Under the pieces are notes generated by a model. That model was not told the origin of the DNA, made no database searches, and saw only the letters and a program-made list of their open reading frames with translations. From Flavobacterium psychrophilum (GTDB taxonomy: Bacteria; Bacteroidota; Bacteroidia; Flavobacteriales; Flavobacteriaceae), in NCBI GenBank assembly GCA_945861915.1, contig CAMAWK010000070.1:1-11063 (forward strand): a stretch of 11,063 nucleotides of DNA, in the 5' to 3' direction. This document shows positions 1-4,801 of this stretch, piece after piece. How positions within the stretch are numbered: position 1 is the first letter of the stretch; each line of letters starts with the position of its first letter. The position numbers were made by a program, and so were the translations under genes.

Positions 1-887
1 TCGAGTGTGTTAGGTTTCATCAAAATAAAATAGGGAATCGAAGTCATCATCATCGAATGCAATGTCAAAGCTTCACTTTCAACAATAGTTATAAATTCCT
101 CCAAATTTCCGCTTTCAAAAACACGACTTAATTTATCCAAGTTTTCATGGGCTTGAATAAATCGCCTTTCAGCAAAAGGATGGTTGTGCATTAAATCGTG
201 TCCAACGGTACTCGAAACTTGTTTTTCGCCTTTGTCAACCAGTAAAATAGTGTCTTGAAAATTTTTGAAATTATCATGAATCGTGTACGGAAATTCTACT
301 CCAAATAAATCCGAACTGCCTTTAATATTTGCATGGTTTCCCCAGACTACCACTTCGCCTTTTACACTTCGACACGCACTTCCGGAACCCAATCGCGCTA
401 TGAAAGAGGCTTTTTGATAAAAATAATCGTCAGTCATTTTTGGATTCAATGCTTTTTCTACACTCATTAAATTCATCGCAAGAGCTGCCATTCCCGAAGC
501 CGATGAGGCAATTCCGGAACTATGAGGAAAGGTGTTTTGAGTATCTATTATAAAATAGTACTCTTTTAAAAAAGGCATATAAATAGCTATTCTTTCGAAA
601 AATTTTTGAATTTTGGGTTTGAATTCCTCTTTGGGTTTTCCTTCAAAAAGCAAATCAAATGAAAAACTATCTTGATTTCCTTTTTTTGAAAAAGCTATTG
701 TTGTAATTGTTTTACAATGATTCAAGGTAAAACTCACTGATGGATTGGCAGGAATTTGAGGTGAATCGCCTTCTATTTTTCCCCAATATTTCACTATAGC
801 AATGTTACTAGGAGCACTCCAAGTGAAACTTCCTTCTTCAATATTTTGTGAATAGGCTTTTGGAATAAAATCGTTTGCTGTAAACAT
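1..887 (-). CDS. mvaD: Diphosphomevalonate decarboxylase, C-terminus cut by window edge
   Basis: This enzyme performs the ATP-dependent decarboxylation of mevalonate 5-diphosphate to isopentenyl diphosphate, the last step of the cytosolic mevalonate route to isoprenoids. Translating the minus strand from the ATG at 887 gives about 295 open codons with no stop before the edge. Visible family hallmarks are SNIAIVKYWGK near residue 27, the GHMP-kinase phosphate-binding loop PHSSGIASSASGMAA near residue 120, and ARLGSGSACRS with its conserved Arg just after. The family is usually about 350-400 residues, so the missing C-terminal part should hold the catalytic Asp of the DAGPN-type motif; I cannot check that residue. 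The gene is divergent from the peroxiredoxin operon. A TAnnTTTG box lies about 18 bases upstream of the start, implying a very short leader. Assignment is secure at family level. Confidence 0.93.
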   Translation of the reverse strand, partial: MFTANDFIPKAYSQNIEEGSFTWSAPSNIAIVKYWGKIEGDSPQIPANPSVSFTLNHCKTITTIAFSKKGNQDSFSFDLLFEGKPKEEFKPKIQKFFERIAIYMPFLKEYYFIIDTQNTFPHSSGIASSASGMAALAMNLMSVEKALNPKMTDDYFYQKASFIARLGSGSACRSVKGEVVVWGNHANIKGSSDLFGVEFPYTIHDNFKNFQDTILLVDKGEKQVSSTVGHDLMHNHPFAERRFIQAHENLDKLSRVFESGNLEEFITIVESEALTLHSMMMTSIPYFILMKPNTL

Positions 888-904
888 TCGTATCGAAATT
901 TTAG

Positions 905-912
905 CAAAGATA
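905..912 (-). promoter_or_regulatory. Candidate -7 promoter box for mvaD
   Basis: The minus strand reads TATCTTTG, an exact match to the Bacteroidota -7 consensus TAnnTTTG, 17 bases before the mvaD start codon. No well-spaced -33 TTG is visible; the nearest (CAA on the plus strand at 924-926) is only 11 bases away. A small palindrome, TTCG-TAT-CGAA at 887-897, lies between the box and the start codon. Confidence 0.5.
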
Positions 913-1073
913 CTTTTTTTGGTCAATAAGATTGATTTGAAATAGCGAACTAATTTTTGTAAATCAGAATAATTCCAAAAATTTTAAATGAGAAAAATTG
1001 GAAGATAGTTTTAATAAGGACTGAAACGAAACTTCATAATTAAAATCTATAAAAAAATAAGTATATATAATCA

Positions 1074-1102
1074 ATAATGATGTTTTTGAAAACACTTATT
1101 AT
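1074..1102. promoter_or_regulatory. 29-bp dyad over the redox operon promoter, candidate operator
   Basis: Two nested inverted repeats share nearly the same centre. The inner one is TGTTTT-TG-AAAACA (1081-1094, 6 of 6 paired). The outer one is ATAATGA (1074-1080) against TTATTAT (1096-1102), 6 of 7 paired, with one extra base at 1095. The dyad ends one base before the -7 box and contains the likely -33 TTTG, so a bound protein would interfere with RNA polymerase. It does not match the OxyR spacing or the compact 15-bp PerR box as I know them. That it is an operator is inferred from symmetry and position only. Confidence 0.45.
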
Positions 1103-1111
1103 GTAAGTTTG
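1085..1111 (+). promoter_or_regulatory. Candidate promoter of the peroxiredoxin operon
   Basis: A TTTG at 1085-1088 and TAAGTTTG at 1104-1111 resemble the Bacteroidota -33 and -7 elements. The 15-base gap is a little shorter than usual. A start site a few bases after 1111 would leave a leader of roughly 25-30 bases. That leader is A-rich just before the ATG and lacks an obvious Shine-Dalgarno motif, as is normal in this phylum. Confidence 0.5.
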
Positions 1112-1145
1112 TAACCAAATAAACACTCACTTAAAAAAATATCAT

Positions 1146-1781
1146 ATGGCATTAGTAGGCAAACAATTTCCAAACATTTCTATAGACGCAATCTCATTTA
1201 TGGGAGATAATTTAAAAATCAATGTACTTGATGAGGCTAAAGACAAAAACAAAAAAGTATTATTGTTTTGGTACCCAAAAGATTTCACTTTTGTTTGCCC
1301 TACCGAGTTGCATGCTTTTCAATCAGCAATTGGAGAATTTGAAAAAAGAAATACTTTAATCATAGGCGCTTCTTGCGATACAAATGAAGTTCATTTTGCT
1401 TGGTTAAATACACCTAAAGACAATGGAGGTATTGAAGGGGTAACCTATCCGATTTTAGCTGATACTACCCGTAACTTATCTGCAGCACTTGATATTCTTG
1501 ATGCAGAATGGGTTTACAACGATGAATTAAACGACGAAATCATTGAGGGTTCTAATGTAACTTTTAGAGCTACCTATTTAATTGATGAATCTGGAAAAAT
1601 ATTTCATGAAAGCGTTAATGATATGCCTTTAGGAAGAAACGTTAACGAGTATCTAAGATTAATAGATGCCTATACTCATGTTCAAACAAAAGGGGAAGTA
1701 TGTCCAGCAAATTGGGAAGAAGGAAAAGAGGCAATGAGTGCAGATAGAAATAGTACCGCGGCTTATTTAGCCTCTCACTAA
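1146..1781 (+). CDS. Typical 2-Cys peroxiredoxin (AhpC/TSA family)
   Basis: This cytoplasmic thiol peroxidase reduces hydrogen peroxide and organic hydroperoxides. The peroxidatic Cys51 lies in FTFVCPTE with Thr48, and Arg141 in VTFRATYLID is the likely third catalytic residue. The resolving Cys186 is in GEVCPANW, so the active unit should be a dimer with a Cys51-Cys186' disulfide. The 211-residue length fits the Prx1/AhpC group. The GGLG-like loop reads NGGIEG (93-98) and the tail ends in AAYLASH rather than a clear YF motif; both may affect resistance to over-oxidation, which is inference. No AhpF-type reductase is in the window. Instead a thioredoxin follows after 34 bases and is the obvious electron donor. 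The start is supported by an A-rich leader and a candidate promoter. Confidence 0.95.
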   Translation: MALVGKQFPNISIDAISFMGDNLKINVLDEAKDKNKKVLLFWYPKDFTFVCPTELHAFQSAIGEFEKRNTLIIGASCDTNEVHFAWLNTPKDNGGIEGVTYPILADTTRNLSAALDILDAEWVYNDELNDEIIEGSNVTFRATYLIDESGKIFHESVNDMPLGRNVNEYLRLIDAYTHVQTKGEVCPANWEEGKEAMSADRNSTAAYLASH

Positions 1782-1815
1782 AAATAAAATTATTTTAATA
1801 TAAAATTAAAAAAAT

Positions 1816-2124
1816 ATGTTTTCTGAAATTCAAGAAGATAACTTAGCTGAAATTGTTGCTGCAAATGAAATTGTAATTGTACAATATGCAGCAAGTTGGT
1901 GTGGAAATTGTCGTATCATGAAACCAAAATTCAAAATATTAGCTTCTCAAAACGAAACTATTTTGTTTTTAATTGTCGACGCAGAAAAATTTCCTGAGTC
2001 AAGAAAATTAGCTAAAGTTGATAACCTTCCGACTTTTGCAACTTTTAAAAACGGTGTTTTGGTTAACCAAAGCCAAACAACAAAAACTGAAGTTTTAACC
2101 GAGTTGGTAAATGAAGTAGTATAA
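1816..2124 (+). CDS. Small thioredoxin-family protein with WCGNC active site
   Basis: A single thioredoxin fold of 102 residues with no signal peptide, so cytoplasmic. The redox motif is W28-C29-G30-N31-C32 instead of the canonical WCGPC, and the cis-proline is P72 in NLPTFATF. The buried Asp of E. coli thioredoxin (its Asp26) aligns with Gln23, the Trp two positions later aligns with Ala25, and the residue after the second Cys is Arg33 where E. coli has Lys. These changes suggest altered redox potential or partner choice. The position between the peroxiredoxin and the 85-residue protein makes it the probable reductant of the peroxiredoxin; how it is itself recycled is not visible here. The A-rich leader before ATG supports the start. 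Confidence 0.92.
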   Translation: MFSEIQEDNLAEIVAANEIVIVQYAASWCGNCRIMKPKFKILASQNETILFLIVDAEKFPESRKLAKVDNLPTFATFKNGVLVNQSQTTKTEVLTELVNEVV

Positions 2125-2125
2125 T

Positions 2126-2383
2126 ATGAAATTACCTGTAATAAAGCATCTTGCTCAATTTATTGAAGAGAATGATCAAGATTATTTAATTGAAACAATC
2201 GAAGTTCTTGAAAATCTTTGTGAACTAACAAGTCTAAAAGAGGAGGAATTAGAAGTTATTGGAGAGTTAATTTCAAATATGTATGGTGCAATTGAAGTCA
2301 ATAAAATGATTCTTGAAGGAAAAGATAAAAAACAAGCCTTAAATGACTTTATGAAAAGAGTTGTGGGTTCTATTGACAAATAA
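2126..2383 (+). CDS. 85-residue conserved protein of unknown function, redox operon member
   Basis: A small acidic, probably all-helical protein. It has no Cys, no signal peptide and no membrane segment, so it is likely cytoplasmic and not itself a thiol redox enzyme. The N-terminus (KLPVIKHLAQFIEEND) and a segment near residues 44-60 (IGELISNMYGAIEVNKM) look like amphipathic helices. It starts one base after the thioredoxin stop, which points to translational coupling and fixes the start. From memory it resembles a small Flavobacteriaceae family that may be catalogued as DUF6952; that name needs a profile search. I know no function for it. Its position suggests an adaptor or regulator of the peroxiredoxin-thioredoxin pair, which is inference only. 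The reading frame stays open for 22 codons past its stop (see findings). Confidence 0.85.
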   Translation: MKLPVIKHLAQFIEENDQDYLIETIEVLENLCELTSLKEEELEVIGELISNMYGAIEVNKMILEGKDKKQALNDFMKRVVGSIDK

Positions 2384-2469
2384 TACTATTTAGTTGTAAT
2401 AAAAACCGAAAAAGAGACTGTTGAAAATATAATGGATCTTTTTGTTAAATAATTTTTGAAACCTGTCAT

Positions 2470-2486
2470 ATAAAATGAAATTTTAT
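2470..2486. repeat. Short AT-only inverted repeat before the OmpA-like gene
   Basis: ATAAAAT-GAA-ATTTTAT is a perfect 7-bp inverted repeat with a 3-base loop, followed by TTTTC. It lies between the redox operon and the OmpA-like gene, ending four bases before that gene's -7 box. It could be a weak terminator or an operator; AT-only stems also arise by chance in DNA this AT-rich. Confidence 0.3.
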
Positions 2487-2490
2487 TTTC

Positions 2491-2498
2491 TACATTTG
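2491..2498 (+). promoter_or_regulatory. Candidate -7 promoter box for the OmpA-like gene
   Basis: TACATTTG matches TAnnTTTG exactly and lies 35 bases before the preferred ATG. No TTG is found at a normal -33 distance; the nearest TTTG is at 2455-2458. The box suggests that this gene is transcribed separately from the redox operon, whose last gene ends about 150 bases upstream. Confidence 0.45.
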
Positions 2499-2533
2499 AT
2501 ATACGATATCCTTTAAAAACTCATTACATCTTG

Positions 2534-3325
2534 ATGATTAAAGCCATTAAAATCCTTTTACTATTCTTCTTTAGTTGGATTTCGGCTCAAGAGAAAGGAA
2601 CAGAATCCGTTTATTTTGAATTTGATCAATTCGATTTAAATCCTTCTCAAATTAACACCCTAACTGGCTTACTAAATTCAGCTACTTCTCCTCGTTTTGA
2701 TGCCATTCAGCTCTATGGATATTGCGATGATCGTGGTACTGAGAATTATAATTATGCATTGTCAAACAAAAGAGTCGCAACGGTTCAGAAAATTTTAATA
2801 GCTAATGGAATTTCTCAAAATAAAATTTTTATTTGCGAAGGAAAAGGAAGGGTTGAAATTGACAAAGACACTATAAAAAACATTGAAAAAATAAGAGATA
2901 AAAACCGCAGAGTCGATTTAATTTTTATCAAAAACACCCTATTAACTTCATTTCCTTCTTCCCCAAAAGTGGGTGATTTGATTGTATTAGATAAGGTCAT
3001 TTTTGAAATGGGATCGAGTGTACTTACGTTAAAAGCAAAAAAAGAATTAGACAAAATTGTTCTTATTTTGGGAAAAAACAAATCGATTCGTTTTGAAATT
3101 AAAGGGCATGTGTGCTGTACTTCGAGCAAATATCTGGATGCCATTGATAACGAAACCGACGAAAGAAACCTTTCTATCAACAGAGCAAAAAGAGTTTTTT
3201 CATACTTAAGAACAAAAGGAATTAACCCTTACCGAATGACTTTTAAAGGCTACGGAAATAAATTTCCGTTAGGAAAAGAAAATGAATTTGATAGAAGAGT
3301 AGAGTTTTTAATTACTCGATTATAA
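2534..3325 (+). CDS. Exported protein with two tandem OmpA-like domains
   Basis: Probably a periplasmic envelope protein that contacts peptidoglycan. I start it at the ATG at 2534 rather than the in-frame TTG at 2531, giving 263 residues. Residues 1-19 form a signal peptide (IKAIKILLLFFFSWISAQ) without a lipobox Cys. OmpA-like domain 1 spans about 24-132 and keeps the expected diaminopimelate-binding pair, Asp65 in GYCDDRG and Arg80 in LSNKRV. Domain 2 spans about 147-263, ends in FDRRVEFLI, and keeps Arg217 in LSINRA. At the Asp position, however, it reads GHVCC (191-195), with Cys194 replacing Asp, and it has a longer acidic insert before the Arg. There is no beta-barrel or TPR region, unlike typical larger OmpA proteins of the phylum. 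Its stop abuts the stop of the convergent acetyltransferase gene. The family call is firm; the role is inferred. Confidence 0.88.
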   Translation: MIKAIKILLLFFFSWISAQEKGTESVYFEFDQFDLNPSQINTLTGLLNSATSPRFDAIQLYGYCDDRGTENYNYALSNKRVATVQKILIANGISQNKIFICEGKGRVEIDKDTIKNIEKIRDKNRRVDLIFIKNTLLTSFPSSPKVGDLIVLDKVIFEMGSSVLTLKAKKELDKIVLILGKNKSIRFEIKGHVCCTSSKYLDAIDNETDERNLSINRAKRVFSYLRTKGINPYRMTFKGYGNKFPLGKENEFDRRVEFLITRL

Positions 3326-3772
3326 TTACACTCTTTGCATTTCGATGTGCGGAATATCGTCCTCCAAATACATCTCACTTGTTTGAACAAATCCTTGATT
3401 TTCGTAAAATTTTTTTAGGTATAATTGTGCTCCAATAGTAATTTTACTTTCGCCAAAATGAGTTTTAATAGTAGCAATTGCCTCCCGCATTAATTCTTGT
3501 CCCCATTTTCTATCTCTATAATTGGCATCAACAACCACTCGGCCTATCGAGGCATTTTCAAATGTAATATTGGGTTTGAAAAGTCTACAATACGCCACAA
3601 TTTTTCCGTCGAATCTGCCCAAAAGATGCAATGCTAATTTGTCTTTTCCATCTAAATCGAGGTACACACAATTTTGTTCCACCACAAAAATTTCACTTCT
3701 TAGTCTCAAAATATCGTATAAATCGAGTACCGAAAGGGATTCAAATGATCTAAGATGCCATTCTATCTGCAT
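3326..3772 (-). CDS. GNAT family N-acetyltransferase, ElaA type
   Basis: A cytoplasmic 148-residue acetyl-CoA-dependent acyltransferase whose substrate is unknown. ElaA-type hallmarks are the N-terminal stretch LRSEIFVVEQNCVYLDLDGKD (24-44), the CoA-binding motif A around IGRVVVDANYRDRKWG (76-91), GAQLYLKKFYENQGF (114-128) and the terminal DDIPHIEM (138-145). The length is close to E. coli ElaA. It begins five bases after the stop of the DUF4837-type gene, so it is very likely the last gene of that transcript. No promoter is evident for it alone. The family call is strong; any role with its envelope-protein neighbours is a guess. Confidence 0.92.
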   Translation of the reverse strand: MQIEWHLRSFESLSVLDLYDILRLRSEIFVVEQNCVYLDLDGKDKLALHLLGRFDGKIVAYCRLFKPNITFENASIGRVVVDANYRDRKWGQELMREAIATIKTHFGESKITIGAQLYLKKFYENQGFVQTSEMYLEDDIPHIEMQRV

Positions 3773-3777
3773 AAATT

Positions 3778-4752
3778 TTATTTTAAAAATCGAACCGATT
3801 TTATAATTGACTCTAATTCGTGTCTCAAATCTCGTACTTCTTTTGACGGAGAATAACAGAACCCTTCCATAACTAAAATTCTATTATTTTTTGTATCGAC
3901 AATAGCGTAATTTATGAAAGGACCGGACATAAAATCATTTTTTAATTCCCAGGTTCCTTTAGTTTCAAATGTTTCTTTACCGTCTAATTTAGTTTTAAAA
4001 AGGTAAGGCGCATATCCTTCTTCGGTAATCATATTCGTATCGGGTTCGATTCCGCGAATGTACAAATTACCTATAGAATCACGCATTTTGATAATATTTT
4101 CAATAGCATTCGATTTGTTTTTTAAGGAACTAATTGGAACCTGATACATCAAAATACTGGTGTTTCCACTCGGAATTTCTTTTTTCAACCAGATAAATTG
4201 ATTCTTTTGAAAAGCATACAAATAACTCGAAGGCAGTCTTACTGAAACATGAAAGGCAGTCTTAATTCTAGAGGTGTTTTGCAAAGACAAATTAGTAATT
4301 CGTTGACTCTCGTCAATTTCTGTTTGTTTACTAATTTCAATAATTTGGGGAGTTCTTTTTTCTAAAATTTCTAAGATTTCAGCAGTTGTTTTCCCTGCAA
4401 TATGAAACACTTTTTGAGGAGTTGCGTACTGATTTTTAGTAACTGAGAATTCATTTTTATTCTCTTTTTTGACTACAATAATGATCCGGCTATCAGTAAT
4501 AAAACCTTCCATCAATTTCGCTGGATACTGATTTATGGTAAAAAGTGGTTCTTCGTCTGGCAATCCAATAACAGGCGAGGCAAATTTATTTCTGATGCTG
4601 TCACCTACTTCACCATTCCATAATTGATCATCGATAATAACCGAAATAGTATTGATTTTACCTGTTGCCTTCCGAATAGTAGCGTCAGTCTTTTTTTCGC
4701 ATGATAAAAGGAAAATGATAAAAAAGAGTAAAAGAAAATGGGCTTTATTCAT
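3778..4752 (-). CDS. DUF4837-type lipoprotein of unknown function
   Basis: A 324-residue predicted lipoprotein. The N-terminus has a Lys, a strongly hydrophobic core and the lipobox LLSC with Cys18 as the likely lipidated residue. No earlier in-frame alternative keeps this signal, so the start is firm. The mature part resembles the DUF4837 family of Bacteroidota as I remember it, with GKINTISVIIDDQLWNGEVGDSIRN (31-55) and FASPVIGLPDEEPLFTINQ (57-75). The C-terminal half carries GTWELKNDFMSGPFINYAIVD and a final helix (EVRDLRHELESIIKSVRF). No enzymatic motif is visible. It sits 49 bases after the LysM transglycosylase, suggesting a joint envelope role. The start codon lies inside a strong predicted hairpin, and a possible internal promoter box lies just upstream, so its expression may be uncoupled from the transglycosylase. 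Confidence 0.85.
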   Translation of the reverse strand: MNKAHFLLLFFIIFLLSCEKKTDATIRKATGKINTISVIIDDQLWNGEVGDSIRNKFASPVIGLPDEEPLFTINQYPAKLMEGFITDSRIIIVVKKENKNEFSVTKNQYATPQKVFHIAGKTTAEILEILEKRTPQIIEISKQTEIDESQRITNLSLQNTSRIKTAFHVSVRLPSSYLYAFQKNQFIWLKKEIPSGNTSILMYQVPISSLKNKSNAIENIIKMRDSIGNLYIRGIEPDTNMITEEGYAPYLFKTKLDGKETFETKGTWELKNDFMSGPFINYAIVDTKNNRILVMEGFCYSPSKEVRDLRHELESIIKSVRFLK

Positions 4753-4779
4753 TGTATTTTGATTAATGAATTAAAGCCC
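4740..4779 (-). terminator. Hairpin over the DUF4837 gene start, terminator or start-masking element
   Basis: On the minus strand GGGCTTTAATTCATT (4779 to 4765) pairs with AATGAATAAAGCCC (4753 to 4740), leaving a loop of 11 bases. That makes a 14-bp stem with one bulged A and four G-C pairs at its base. The ATG (4752-4750) of the DUF4837-type gene is inside the 3' arm. The bases right after the stem are U-rich in RNA (AUUUUCUUUUACUCUUUUUU). The hairpin begins 22 bases after the transglycosylase stop. It could terminate or attenuate transcription, hide the start codon, or both; the pairing is seen, the function is inferred. Confidence 0.55.
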
Positions 4780-4786
4780 AAATTTA
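4779..4786 (-). promoter_or_regulatory. Possible internal -7 box upstream of the DUF4837 gene
   Basis: The minus strand reads TAAATTTG, a TAnnTTTG match inside the 49-base gap after the transglycosylase gene and 26 bases before the DUF4837 start. No -33 TTG is visible. A start site several bases downstream would fall within the 5' arm of the hairpin at 4740-4779, so such a transcript would lack part of that stem. Confidence 0.35.
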
Positions 4787-4801
4787 TAGAAGTTTATTGT
4801 A

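Noticed and set aside
1005..1050. ATAG and CTAT tetramers upstream of the peroxiredoxin as an OxyR site
   Set aside because: The tetramers do not show the seven-base spacing or the four-fold arrangement of an OxyR site.
1782..1815. AAAATAA-AA-TTATTTT between the peroxiredoxin and thioredoxin genes as a terminator
   Set aside because: AT-only seven-base arms separated by only two bases, inside an obvious operon; probably chance.
2182..2379. Minus-strand open frame of 65 codons inside the 85-residue gene
   Set aside because: It lies wholly antisense to a well-placed operon gene, has low-complexity Ser/Ile-rich content and no promoter box.
2409..2443. AAAAAGA and TCTTTTT arms as a terminator of the redox operon
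   Set aside because: Seven-base AT-rich stem with a 21-base loop; not stable enough to call.
2815..3180. Minus-strand open frame of 121 codons inside the OmpA-like gene
   Set aside because: Antisense shadow of a clear two-domain OmpA-like gene, with no recognisable domain.
3522..3806. Plus-strand open frame of 94 codons across the acetyltransferase gene
   Set aside because: Shadow of a conserved GNAT gene; Ser/Thr-rich translation with no family resemblance.
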